From positions 22,082,095-22,146,094 of the forward strand of contig JAJLRJ010000011.1 in assembly GCA_024195265.1 (NCBI GenBank): a stretch of 64,000 nt of DNA, written 5' to 3'. The DNA comes from Dendrophyllia cribrosa (lineage: Eukaryota > Cnidaria > Anthozoa > Scleractinia > Dendrophylliidae). The position numbers were made by a program, and so were the translations under genes. Within the stretch, counting starts at the first letter, position 1. Every line of letters begins with the position of its first letter. Positions 38,113-51,617 of this stretch are shown one piece after another. The notes below the pieces were generated by a model that was given only the letters and a program-made list of their open reading frames with translations, had not been told where the DNA came from and ran no database searches.

Positions 38113-41100
38113 GTGTCCACAATTATAGGGAAGGAAATCGATTTTTCTTTTATGCTTATACAGTCACTTACCGCTAGCAGGACAGCCTCAGGGAAATCTC
38201 TATACGATGTCACAAGAAGCGTCTTTATTGGCTGTTACGACACCTGGAACTTCCTGACCTGTATAAACAGTCTTGTCAAGAACAAGGAAGTTATAATGCA
38301 AGCCACAGTTTACCTATGTGTTGATCAAAGTCTCTTTTCTCAGTAGCTTCACCGATATATCAAACGGTTTGAATGCAACTAAAGTCTCACATTTTCCTCC
38401 TGTGCTTTGTTTGTTTGCAAACTACAACGTTTGAAGAGAAACTTCAGAATTGTTGAGCAGGGACCATGGTTTTGAATACCATTAGAAATTGCAACTTTTT
38501 ATAGAGACCTGTAAGTCCACCGTTAAAGGAAAGATCATTGGTTTCATTCCCATTGAAGATTCGATATGTCCACAATTGCAGCGAAAGAAATCGATTTTTC
38601 TTTTATCCTTATACAGTCACTTACCTCTAGTAGGACGGTCTCGGGCAAATTTCCATACGATGTCACAGGAAGCGTCTTCTTTTGCTGTTATAACACCTGG
38701 AACTTCCTGACCTGTGTAAACAGTCTTCTCAAGAACAAGGAAGTTATAATGCAAGTCAGAATTTACTTATGTTGTGATGAGCGTCTCTTTTCTCAGTAGC
38801 TTCACCGATATAGCAAACGATTTGAATGCAACTATAGTCTCACATTTTCCTCCTGTATTTTGTTTGTTTGCAAAGTACATTGTTTAAAGAGTAACTTGAG
38901 AATTGTTGAGCTAGGACCGTGGTTTTGAATGCCATTAAAACTTTCAACTTTTAGTAGAGCCCAGTAGGTCCACAGTTAAAGTAAAGACCATGGGTTTGAA
39001 CTTCAATGCAACCTTAGATTTACTGTTCGTCCTTTACAACTTTTGGTTGATCCCGGTACGGTCACCTTTAACAGCAATCATCATGGGTTTGATTCCCATT
39101 AAAGACTCCATATGTACACAATTATAGCGAAGGAAATCGATTTTTCTTTTATGCTTATACCGTCACTTACCTCTTGCAGGACAGCCTCAGGCAAATCTCC
39201 ATAAGATGTCACAGGAAGCGTCTTCATTGGCTGTTACGACCCCTGGAACTTCCTGACCTGTATAAACAGTCTTCTCAAGAAGAAGGAAGTTATAATGCAA
39301 GCCACAGTTTACCTATGTGTTGATCAAAGTCTCTTTTCTCAGTAGCTTCACCGATATAGCAAGCGGTTTTAATGCAACTAAAGTCTCACATTTTCCTCCT
39401 GTGCTTTGTTTGTTTGCAAACTACAATGCTTGAAGAGCAACTTCAGAATTGTTGAGCAGGTTCCATGGTTTTGAATACCGTTACAAACTGCAACTTTTGA
39501 TAGAGACCACTAGGTGCACCGTTAAAGCAAAGATCATGGGTTTCATTCCAACTAAAGACTCGATATGTCCACAATTATAAGGAAGGAATTCGATTTTTCT
39601 TTTATGCTTATACAGTCACTTACCTCTTGCAGGACAGCCTCAAGCAAATCTCCATACGATGTCACAGGAACCGTCTTCTTTGGCTGTTACGACACCTGGA
39701 ACTTCCTGACCTGTATAAACAGTCTTCTCAAGAACAAAGAAGTTAGAATGCAAGCCACAGTTTACCTATGTGTTGATCAGAGTCTCTTTTCTCAGTAGCT
39801 TCACCGATATAGGATACGGTTTGAATGCAACTAAAGTCTCATATTTTCCTCTTGTGCTTTGTTTGTTTGCAAACTACAATGTTTGAACAGCAACTTCAGA
39901 ATTGTTGAGCAGTTTCCATGGTTTTGAATACCATTACAAATTGCAACTTTTGATAGAGACCAGTAGGTGCACCGTTAAAGCAAAGATCATGGGTTTCCTT
40001 CCAATTAAAGACTCGATATGTCCACAATTGTAGCGAAGGAAATCGATTTTTCTTTTATGCTTATACGGTCACTTACCTCTTGCAGGACAGCCTCAGGCAA
40101 ATCTCCATACGATGTCACAGGAAGCGTCTTCTTTGGCTGTCACGACACCTGGGAGTTCCTGTCCTGTATAAACAGTTTTCTCAAGAACAAGGAAGTTGTA
40201 ATGCAAGCCACAGTTTACCTATGTGTTGATCAGAGTCTCTTTTCTCAGTAGCTTAACCGATATAGCAAACGGTTTGAATGCAACTAAAGTCTCACATTTT
40301 CCTCCTGTGCTTCGTTTGTTTGCAAACTACAATGTTTGAAGAGCAACTACAGAATTGTTGAGCAGGTTCCATGGTTTTGAATACCGTTACAAATTGCAAC
40401 TTTTGATAGAGACCAGTAGGCGCACCGTTAAAGCAAAGATCATGGGTTTCATTCCAATTAAAGACTCGATATGTCCACAATTGTAGCGAAGGAAATCGAT
40501 TTTTCTTTTATGCTTATACGGTCACTTACCGCTAGCAGGACAGCCTCAGGGAAATCTCCATACGATGTCACATGAAGCGTCTTTATTGGCTGTTACGACA
40601 CCTGGAACTTGCTGACCTGTATAAACAGTCTTCTCAAGAACAAGGAAGTTATAATGGAAGCCACAGTTTACCTATGTGTTGATCAAAGTCTCTTTTCTCA
40701 GTAGCTTCACCGATATAGCAAGCGGTTTAAATGCAACTAAAGTCTCACATTTTCCTCCTGTGCTTCGTTTGTTTACAAACTACAATGCTTGAAGAGCAAC
40801 TTCAGAATTGTTGAGCAGGTTCCATGGTTTTGAATACCGTTACAAACTGCAACTTTTGATAGAGACCACTAGGTGCATCGTTAAAGCAAAGATCATGGGT
40901 TTCATTCCAATTAAAGACTGGATATGTCCACAATTATAAGAAAGGAATTCGATTTTTCTTTTATGCTTATACAGTCACTTACCTCTTGCAGGACAGCCTC
41001 AAGCAAATCTCCATACGATGTCACAGGAAGCGCCTTCTTTGGCTGTTACGACACCTGGAACTTCCTGACCTGTATAAACAGTCTTCTCAAGAACAAAGAA

Positions 41101-43188
41101 GTTAGAATGCAAGCCACAGTTTACCTATGTGTTGATCAGAGTCTCTTTTCTCAGTAGCTTCACCGATATAGCAAACGGTTTAAATGCAACTAAAGTCTCA
41201 CATTTTACTCCTGTGCTTTGTTTGTTTGCAAACTACAATGTTTGAAGAGCAGCTTCAGAATTGTTGAACAGGATCCATGGTTTTGAATACCATTACAAAT
41301 TGTAACTTTTGATAGAGACCACTAGGTGCACCGGTAAAGCAAATATCATGGGTTTCATTCCAATTAAAGACTGGATGTGTCCACAATTATAGGGAAGGAA
41401 ATCGATTTTTCTTTTATGCTTATATAGTCACTTACCTCTTGCAGGACAGCCTCAGGAAAATCTCCATACGATGTCACAGGAAGCGTCTTCTTTGGCTGTT
41501 ACGACACCTGGGACTTCCTGACCTGTATAAACAGTCTTCTCAAGAACAAGGAAGTTATAATGCAAGCCACAGTTTACCTATGCGTTGATCAGAGTCTCTT
41601 CTCTCAGTAGCTTAACCGATATAGCAAACGGTTTGTATGCAACTAAAGTCTCACATTTTCCTCCAGTGCTTGGTTTGTTTGCAAACTACAATGTTTGAAG
41701 AGCAACTTCAGAATTGTTGAGTAGGTTCCATGGTTTTGAATACCATTACAAATTGCAACTTTTGATAGAGACCAGTAGGTGTACCGTTAAAGCAAAGATC
41801 ATGGGTTTCATTCCAATTAAAGACTCGCTATGTCCACAATTGTAGCGAAGGAAATCGATTTTTCTTTTATGCTTATACAGTCACTTACCTCTTGCAGGAC
41901 AGCCTCAGGCAAATCTCCATACGATGTCACAGGAAGCGTCTTCTTTGGCTGTCACGACACCTGGGAGTTCCTGTCCTGTATAAACAGTCTTCTCAAGAAC
42001 AAGGAAGTTGTAATGCAAGCCACAGTTTACCTATGTGTTGATCAGAGTCTCTTTTCTCAGTAGCTTCACCGATATAGCAAGCGGTTTTAATGCAACTAAA
42101 GTCTCACATTTTCCTCCTGTGCTTTGTTTGTTTGCAAACTACAATGCTTGAAGAGCAACTTCAGAATTGTTGAGCAGGTTCCATGGTTTTGAATACCGTT
42201 ACAAACTGCAACTTTTGATAGAGACCACTAGGTGCACCGTTAAAGCAAAGATCATGGGTTTCATTCCAATTAAAGACTTGATGTGTCCACAATTATAGGG
42301 AAGGAAATCGATTTTTCTTTTATGCTTATATAGTCACTTACCTCTTGCAGGACAGCCTCAGGAAAATCTCCATACGATGTCACAGGAAGCGTCTTCTTTG
42401 GCTGTTACGACACCTGGGACTTCCTGACCTGTATAAACAATCTTCTCAAGAACAAGGAAGTTATAATGCAAGCCACAGTTTACCTATGCGTTGATCAGAG
42501 TCTCTTTTCTCAGTAGCTTAACCGATATAGCAAACGGTTTGTATGCAACTAAAGTCTCACATTTTCCTCCTCTGCTTCGTTTGTTTGCAAACTACAATGT
42601 TTGAAGAGCAACTTCAGAACTGTTGAGCAGGTTCCATGGTTTTGAATACCATTACAAATTGCAACTTTTGATAGAGACCACTAGGTGCAGCGTTAAAGCA
42701 AAGATCATGGGTTTCATTCCAATTAAAGGCTGGAAGTGTCCACAATTATAGGGAAGGAAATCGATTTTTCTTTTATGCTTATACAGTCACTTATCTCTTG
42801 CAGGACAGCCTCAGGGAAATCTCTATACGATGTCACAGGAAGCGTCTTTATTGGTTGTTACGACACCTGGAACTTCCTGACCTGTATAAACAGTCTTCTC
42901 AAGAACAAGGAAGTTATAATGCAAGCCACAGGTTACCTATGTGTTGATCAGAGTCTCTTTTCTCAGTAGCTTCACCGATATAGGAAACGGTTTAAATGCA
43001 ACTAAAGTCTCACATTTTACTCCTGTGCTTTGTTTGTTTGCAAATTACAATGTTTGAAGAGCAACTTCAGAATTGTTGAGCAGGTTCCATGGTTTTGAGT
43101 ACCATTACAAATTGCAACTTTTGATAGAGACCACTAGGTGCACCGTTAAAGCAAAGATCATGGGTTTCATTCCAATTAAAGACTGGAT

Positions 43189-46100
43189 GTGTCCACAATT
43201 ATAGGGAAGGAAATCGATTTTTCTTTTATGCTGATATAGTCACTTACCTCTTGCAGGACAGCCTCAGGAAAATCTCCATACGATGTCACAGGAAGCGTCT
43301 TCTTTGGCTGTTACGACCCCTGGAACTTCCTGACCTGTATAAACAGTCTTCTCAAGAAGAAGGAAGTTATAATGCAAGCCACAGTTTACCTATGTGTTGA
43401 TCAAAGTCTCTTTTCTCAGTAGCTTCACCGATATAGCAAGCGGTTTTAATGCAACTAAAGTCTCACAATTTCCTCCTGTGCTTTCTTTGTTTGCAAACTA
43501 CAATGCTTGAAGAGCAACTTCAGAATTGTTGAGCAGGTTCCATGGTTTTGAATACCGTTACAAACTGCAACTTTTGATAGAGACCACTAGGTGCACCGTT
43601 AAAGCAAATATCATGGGTTTCATTCCAATTAAAGACTTGATGTGTCCACAATTATAGGGAAGGAAATCGATTTTTATTTTATGCTTATATAGTCACTTAC
43701 CTCTTGCAGGACAGCCTCAGGAAAATCTCCATACGATGTCACAGGAAGCGTCTTCTTTGGCTGTTACGACACCTGGGACTTCCTGACCTGTATAAACAGT
43801 CTTCTCAAGAACAAGGAAGTTATAATGCAAGCCACAGTTTACCTATGCGTTGATCAGAGTCTCTTTTCTCAGTAGCTTAACCGATATAGCAAACGGTTTG
43901 TATGCAACTAAAGTCTCACATTTTCCTCCTCTTCTTCGTTTGTTTGCAAACTACAATGTTTGAAGAGCAACTTCAGAACTGTTGAGCAGGTTCCATGGTT
44001 TTGAATACCATTACAAATTGCAACTTTTGATAGAGACCAGTAGGTGTACCGTTAAAGCAAAGATCATGGGTTTCATTCCACTTAAAGACTCGATATGTCC
44101 ACAATTGTAGCGAAGGAAATCGATTTTTCTTTTATGCTTATACAGTCACTTACCTCTTGCAGGACAGCCTCAGGCAAATCTCCATACGATGTCACAGGAA
44201 GCGTCTTCTTTGGCTGTCACGACACCTGGGAGTTCCTGTCCTGTATAAACAGTCTTCTCAAGAATAAGGAAGTTGTAATGCAAGCCACAGTTTACCTATG
44301 TGTTGATCAGAGTCTCTTTTCTCAGTAGCTTCACCGATATAGGATACGGTTTGAATGCAACTAAAGTCTCATATTTTCCTCTTGTGCTTTGTTTCTTTGC
44401 AAACTACAATGTTTGAACAGCAACTTCAGAATTGTTGAGTAGTTTCCATGGTTTTGAATACCATTACAAATTGCAACTTTTGATAGAGACCAGTAGGTGC
44501 ACCGTTAAAGCAAAGATCATGGGTTTCATTCCAATTAAAGACTCGATATGTCCACAATTGTAGCGAAGGGAATCGATTTTTCTTTTATGCCTATACGGTC
44601 ACTTACCGCTAGCAGGACAGCCTCAGGGAAATCTCAATACGATGTCACATGAAGCGTCTTTATTGGCTGTTACGACACCTGGAACTTGCTGACCTGTATA
44701 AACAGTCTTCTCAAGAAGAAGGAAGTTATAATGCAAGCCACAGTTTACCTATGTGTTGATCAAAGTCTCTTTTCTCAGTAGCTTCACGGATATAGCAAGC
44801 GGTTTTAATGCAACTAAAGTCTCACATTTTCCTCATGTGCTTTGTTTGTTTGCAAACTACAATGCTTGAAGAGCAACTTCAGAATTGTTGAGCAGGTTCC
44901 ATGGTTTTGAATACCGTTACAAACTGCAACTTTTGATAGAGACCACTAGGTGCACCGTTAAAGCAAAGATCATGGGTTTCATTCCAATTAAAGACTGGAT
45001 CTGTCCAGAATTATAAGGAAGGAATTCGATTTTTCTTTTATGCTTATACAGTCACTTACCTCTTGCAGGACAGCCTCAAGCAAATCTCCATACGATGTCA
45101 CAGGAACCGTCTTCTTTGGCTGTTACGACACCTGGAACTTCCTGACCTGTATAAACAGTCTTCTCAAGAACAAAGAAGTTAGAATGCAAGCCACAGTTTA
45201 CCTATGTGTTGATCAGAGTCTCTTTTCTCAGTAGCTTCACCGATATAGGAAACGGTTTAAATGCTACTAAAGTCTCACATTTTCCTCCTGTGCTTCGTTT
45301 GTTTGCAAACTACAATGTTTGAAGAGCAACTTCAGAATTGTTGAGCAGTTTCCATGGTTTTGAATACCATTACAAATTGCAACTTTTGATAGAGACCAGT
45401 AGGTGCACCGTTAAAGCAAAGATCATGGGTTTCATTCCAATTAAAGACTGGATATGTCAACAATTATAGGGAAGGAAATCGATTTTACTTTTATGCTTAT
45501 ATAGTCACTTACCTCTTGCAGGACAGCCTCAGGAAAATCTCCATACGATGTCACAGGAAGCGTCTTCTTTGGCTGTCACGACACCTGGGAGTTCCTGTCC
45601 TGTATAAACAGTCTTCTTAAGAACAAGGAAGTTGTAATGCAAGCCACAGTTTACCTATGTGTTGATCAGAGTCTCTTTTCTCAGTAGCTTCACCGATATA
45701 GGATACGGTTTGAATGCAACTAAAGTCTCACATTTTCCTCCTGTGCTTTGTTTGTTTGCAAACTACAATGTTTGAAGAGCAACTTCAGAATTGTTGAACA
45801 GCATCCATGGTTTTGAATACCATTACAAATTGCAACTTTTGATAGAGACCACTAGGTGCACCGTTAAAGCAAATATCATGGGTTTCATTCCGATTAAAGA
45901 CTGGATGTGTCCACAATTATAGGGAAGGAAATCGATTTTTCTTTTATGCTTATATAGTCACTTACCTCTTGAAGGACAGCCTCAGGAAAATCTCCATACG
46001 ATGTCACAGGAAGCGTCTTCTTTGGCTGTTACGACACCTGGGACTTCCTGACCTGTATAAACAGTCTTCTCAAGAACAAGGAAGTTATAATGCAAGCCAC

Positions 46101-47718
46101 AGTTTACCTATGCGTTGATCAGAGTCTCTTTTCTCAGTAGCTTAACCGATATAGCAAACGGTTTGAATGCAACTAAAGTCTCACATTTTCCTCCTGTGCT
46201 TCGTTTGTTTGCAAACTACAATGTTTGAAGAGCAACTTCAGAATTGTTGAGCAGGTTCCATGGTTTTGAATACCATTACAAATTGCAACTTTTGATAGAG
46301 ACCAGTAGGTGCACCGTTAAAGCAAAGATCATGGGTTTAATTCCAATTAAAGACTCGATATGTCCACAATTGTAGCGAAGGAAATCGATTTTTCTTTTAT
46401 GCTTATACGGTCACTTACCTCTTGCAGGACAGCCTCAGGCAAATCTCCATACGATGTCACAGGAAGCGTCTTTATTGGTTGTTACGACACCTGGAACTTC
46501 CTGACCTGTATAAACAGTCTTCTCAAGAACAAGGAAGTTATAATGCAAGCCACAGTTTACCTATGTGTTGATCAAAGTCTCTTTTCTCAGTAGCTTCACC
46601 GATATAGCAAGCGGTTTTAATGCAACTAAAGTCTCACATTTTCCTCCTGTGCTTTGTTTGTTTGCTAACTACAATGCTTGAAGAGCAACTTCAGAATTGT
46701 TGAGCAGGTTCCATGGTTTTGAATACCGTTACAAATTGCAACTTTTGATAGAGACCAGTAGGTGCACCGTTAAAGTAAAAATCATGGGTTTCATTTCAAT
46801 TAAAAACTGGATATGTCCACAATTATAGCGAAGGAAATCGATTTTTCTTTTATGCTTATACGGTTACTTACCTCTAGCAGGACAGCCTCAGGGAAATCTC
46901 CATACGATGTCCCAGGAAGCGTCTTTATTGGCTGTTACGACACCTGGAACTTCCTGAACTGTATAAACAGTCTTCTCAAGAACAAGGAAGTTATAATGCA
47001 AGCCACAGTTTACCTATGTGTTGATCAAAGTCTCTTTTCTCAGTAGCTTCACCGATATAGCAAGCGGTTTTAATGCAACTAAAGTCTCACATTTTCCTCC
47101 TGTGCTTTGTTTGTTTGCTAACTACAATGCTTGAAGAGCAACTTCAGAATTGTTGAGCAGGTTCCATGGTTTTGAATACCGTTACAAATTGCAACTTTTG
47201 ATAGAGACCAGTAGGTGCACCGTTAAAGTAAAAATCATGGGTTTCATTTCAATTAAAAACTGGATATGTCCACAATTATAGCGAAGGAAATCGATTTTTC
47301 TTTTATGCTTATACGGTTACTTACCTCTAGCAGGACAGCCTCAGGGAAATCTCCATACGATGTCCCAGGAAGCGTCTTTATTGGCTGTTACGACACCTGG
47401 AACTTCCTGAACTGTATAAACGGTCTTCTCAAGAACAAGGAAGTTATAATGAAAGCCACAGTTTACCTATGTGTTGATCAAAGTCTCTTTTCTCAGTAGC
47501 TTCACCGATATATCAAACGGTTTGAATGCAACTAAAGTCTCACATTTTCCTCCTGTGCTTTGTTGGTTTGCAAACTACAATGTTTGAACAGCAACTTGAG
47601 AATTGTTGAGCAGTTTCCATGGTTTTGAATACCATTACAAATTGCAACTTTTGATAGAGACCACTAGGTGCACCGTTAAAGCAAAGATCATGGGTTTCAT
47701 TCCAATTAAAGACTGGAT
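43189..47718. repeat. Higher-order repeat, ten units (4530 bp), copy A
   Basis: Units from 43189 to about 45450 recur from 47719 to about 49980 at an offset of 4530 bp (exactly ten units). They share private variants such as GCTGATATAGTC, ACGACCCCTGG, CTTAAAGACTCG and AAGAATAAGG. The second copy continues toward the gap. Confidence 0.75.
46600..47505. repeat. Very recent single-unit tandem duplication
   Basis: The units around 46813 and 47266 are almost identical. Both carry GCTAACTAC, GTTACTTACCTCTAGC, GATGTCCCAGG and CTGAACTGTATAAAC, variants not seen together elsewhere. The differences I see are a change of AACAG to AACGG at 47417-47421 and GCAAG to GAAAG at 47452-47456. Confidence 0.75.
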
Positions 47719-50700
47719 GTGTCCACAATTATAGGGAAGGAAATCGATTTTTCTTTTATGCTGATATAGTCACTTACCTCTTGCAGGACAGCCTCAGGAA
47801 AATCTCCATACGATGTCACAGGAAGCGTCTTCTTTGGCTGTTACGACCCCTGGAACTTCCTGACCTGTATAAACAGTCTTCTCAAGAAGAAGGAAGTTAT
47901 AATGCAAGCCACAGTTTACCTATGTGTTGATCAAAGTCTCTTTTCTCAGTAGCTTCACCGATATAGCAAGCGGTTTTAATGCAACTAAAGTCTCACATTT
48001 TCCTCCTGTGCTTTGTTTGTTTGCAAACTACAATGCTTGAAGAGCAACTTCAGAATTGTTGAGCAGGTTCCATGGTTTTGAATACCGTTACAAACTGCAA
48101 CTTTTGATAGAGAGCACTAGGTGCACCGTTAAAGCAAATATCATGGGTTTCATTCCAATTAAAGACTTGATGTGTCCACAATTATAGGGAAGGAAATCGA
48201 TTTTTTTTTTATGCTTATATAGTCACTTACCTCTTGCAGGACAGCCTCAGGAAAATCTCCATACGATGTCACAGGAAGCGTCTTCTTTGGCTGTTACGAC
48301 ACCTGGGACTTCCTGACCTGTATAAACAGTCTTCTCAAGAACAAGGAAGTTATAATGCAAGCCACAGTTTACCTATGCGTTGATCAGAGTCTCTTTTCTC
48401 AGTAGCTTAACCGATATAGCAAACGGTTTGTATGCAACTAAAGTCTCACATTTTACTCCTCTGCTTCGTTTGTTTGCAAACTACAATGTTTGAAGAGCAA
48501 CTTCAGAACTGTTGAGCAGGTTCCATGGTTTTGAATACCATTACAAATTGCAACTTTTGATAGAGACCAGTAGGTGTACCGTTAAAGCAAAGATCATGGG
48601 TTTCATTCCACTTAAAGACTCGATATGTCCACAATTGTAGCGAAGGAAATCGATTTTTCTTTTATGCTTATACAGTCACTTACCTCTTGCAGGAAAGCCT
48701 CAGGCAAATCTCCATACGATGTCACAGGAAGCGTCTTCTTTGGCTGTCACGACACCTGGGAGTTCCTGTCCTGTATAAACAGTCTTCTCAAGAATAAGGA
48801 AGTTGTAATGCAAGCCACAGTTTACCTATGTGTTGATCAGAGTCTCTTTTCTCAGTAGCTTCACCGATATAGGATACGGTTTGAATGCAACTAAAGTCTC
48901 ATATTTTCCTCTTGTGCTTTGTTTGTTTGCAAACTACAATGTTTGAACAGCAACTTCAGAATTATTGAGTAGTTTCCATGGTTTTGAATACCATTACAAA
49001 TTGCAACTTTTGATAGAGACCAGTAGGTGCACCGTTAAAGCAAAGATCATGGGTTTCATTCCAATTAAAGACTCGATATGTCCACAATTGTAGCGAAGGG
49101 AATCGATTTTTCTTTTATGCCTATACGGTCACTTACCGCTAGCAGGACAGCCTCAGGGAAATCTCAATACGATGTCACATGAAGCGTCTTTATTGGCTGT
49201 TACGACACCTGGAACTTGCTGACCTGTATAAACAGTCTTCTCAAGAAGAAGGAAGTTATAATGCAAGCCACAGTTTACCTATGTGTTGATCAAAGTCTCT
49301 TTTCTCAGTAGCTTCACCGATATAGCAAGCGGTTTTAATGCAACTAAAGTCTCACATTTTCCTCCTGTGCTTTGTTTGTTTGCAAACTACAATGCTTGAA
49401 GAGCAACTTCAGAATTGTTGAGCAGGTTCCATGGTTTTGAATACCGTTACAAACTGCAACTTTTGATAGAGACCACTAGGTGCACCGTTAAAGCAAAGAT
49501 CATGGGTTTCATTCCAATTAAAGACTGGATCTGTCCACAATTATAAGGAAGGAATTCGATTTTTCTTTTATGCTTATACAGTCACTTAACTCTTGCAGGA
49601 CAGCCTCAAGCAAATCTCCATACGATGTCACAGGAACCGTCTTCTTTGGCTGTTACGACACCTGGAACTTCCTGACCTGTATAAACAGTCTTCTCAAGAA
49701 CAAAGAAGTTAGAATGCAAGCCACAGTTTACCTATGTGTTGATCAGAGTCTCTTTTCTCAGTAGCTTCACCGATATAGCAAACGGTTTAAATGCAACTAA
49801 AGTCTCACATTTTACTCCTGTGCTTTGTTTGTTTGCAAACTACAATGTTTGAAGAGCAACTTCAGAATTGTTGAACAGGATCCATGGTTTTGAGTACCCT
49901 TACAAATTGCAACTTTTGATAGAGACCACTAGGTGCACCGTTAAAGCAAATATCATGGGTTTCATTCCAATTAAAGACTGGATATGTCCACAATTATAGG
50001 GAAGGAAATCGATTTTTCTTTTATGCTTATATAGTCACTTACCTCTTGCAGGACAGCCTCAGGAAAATCTCCATACGATGTCACAGGAAGCGTCTTCTTT
50101 GGCTGTTACGACACCTGGGACTTCCTGACCTGTATAAACAGTCTTCTCAAGAACAAGGAAGTTATAATGCAAGCCACAGTTTACCTATGCGTTGATCAGA
50201 GTCTCTTTTCTCAGTAGCTTAACCGATATAGCAAACGGTTTGTATGCAACTAAAGTCTCACATTTTCCTCCTGTGCTTGGTTTGTTTGCAAACTACAATG
50301 TTTGAAGAGCAACTTCAGAATTGTTGAGCAGGTTCCATGGTTTTGAATACCATTACAAATTGCAACTTTTGATAGAGACCAGTAGGTGTACCGTTAAAGC
50401 AAAGATCATGGGTTTCATTCCAATTAAAGACTCGCTATGTCCACAATTGTAGCGAAGGAAATCGATTTTTCTTTTATGCTTATACAGTCACTTACCTCTT
50501 GCAGGACAGCCTCAGGCAAATCTCCATACGATGTCACAGGAAGCGTCTTCTTTGGCTGTCACGACACCTGGGAGTTCCTGTCCTGTATAAACAGTCTTCT
50601 CAAGAACAAGGAAGTTGTAATGCAAGCCACAGTTTACCTATGTGTTGATCAGAGTCTCTTTTCTCAGTAGCTTCACCGATATAGGAAACGGTTTGAATGC

Positions 50701-51117
50701 AACTAAAGTCTCACATTTTCCTCCTGTGCTTCGTTTGTTTGCAAACTACAATGTTTGAAGAGCAACTTGAGAATTGTTGAGCAGGTTCCATGGTTTTAAA
50801 TACCGTTAGAAATTGCAACTTTTGATAGAGACCAGTAGGTGCACCGTTAAAGCAAAGATCATGGGTTTCATTCCACTTAAAGACTCGATATGTCCACAAT
50901 TGTAGCGAAGGGAATCGATTTTTCTTTTATGCCTATACGGTCACTTACCGCTAGCAGGACAGCCTCAGAGAAATCTCAATACGATGTCACATGAAGCGTC
51001 TTTATTGGCTGTTACGACACCTGGAACTTGCTGACCTGTATAAACAGTCTTCTCAAGAACAAGGAAGTTATAATGCAAGCCACAGTTTACCTATGTGTTG
51101 ATCAAAGTCTCTTTTCT

Positions 51118-51617
51118 NNNNNNNNNNNNNNNNNNNNNNNNNNNNNNNNNNNNNNNNNNNNNNNNNNNNNNNNNNNNNNNNNNNNNNNNNNNNNNNNNNN
51201 NNNNNNNNNNNNNNNNNNNNNNNNNNNNNNNNNNNNNNNNNNNNNNNNNNNNNNNNNNNNNNNNNNNNNNNNNNNNNNNNNNNNNNNNNNNNNNNNNNNN
51301 NNNNNNNNNNNNNNNNNNNNNNNNNNNNNNNNNNNNNNNNNNNNNNNNNNNNNNNNNNNNNNNNNNNNNNNNNNNNNNNNNNNNNNNNNNNNNNNNNNNN
51401 NNNNNNNNNNNNNNNNNNNNNNNNNNNNNNNNNNNNNNNNNNNNNNNNNNNNNNNNNNNNNNNNNNNNNNNNNNNNNNNNNNNNNNNNNNNNNNNNNNNN
51501 NNNNNNNNNNNNNNNNNNNNNNNNNNNNNNNNNNNNNNNNNNNNNNNNNNNNNNNNNNNNNNNNNNNNNNNNNNNNNNNNNNNNNNNNNNNNNNNNNNNN
51601 NNNNNNNNNNNNNNNNN
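51118..51617. other. Assembly gap (500 N)
   Basis: A round run of 500 N, so probably an arbitrary scaffold gap rather than a measured distance. It removes the end of satellite array 3 and the 5' part of the integrase gene. Long frames reading through it are artefacts. Confidence 0.98.

Larger units (their letters stand above)
31443..51117. repeat. 453-bp satellite, array 3 (about 43 units, cut by gap)
   Basis: Unit landmarks run from about 31585 to 50890 at 453-bp spacing, with few 546-bp units (for example 33398-33943, 34849-35395 and 38566-39112). From 39565 to 50890 the spacing is exactly 453 throughout, so this part is the most homogenised. Several unit subtypes alternate: TATATAGTCAC units, ACATGAAGCG units, GAACCGTC units and GTCACGACACCTGGGAG units. 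The array runs straight into the assembly gap, so its true length is unknown. Confidence 0.95.

Noticed and set aside
1..51117. CRISPR-like spaced repeats
   Set aside because: The repeats are contiguous 453-bp monomers without short direct repeats and unique spacers, in a eukaryotic context.
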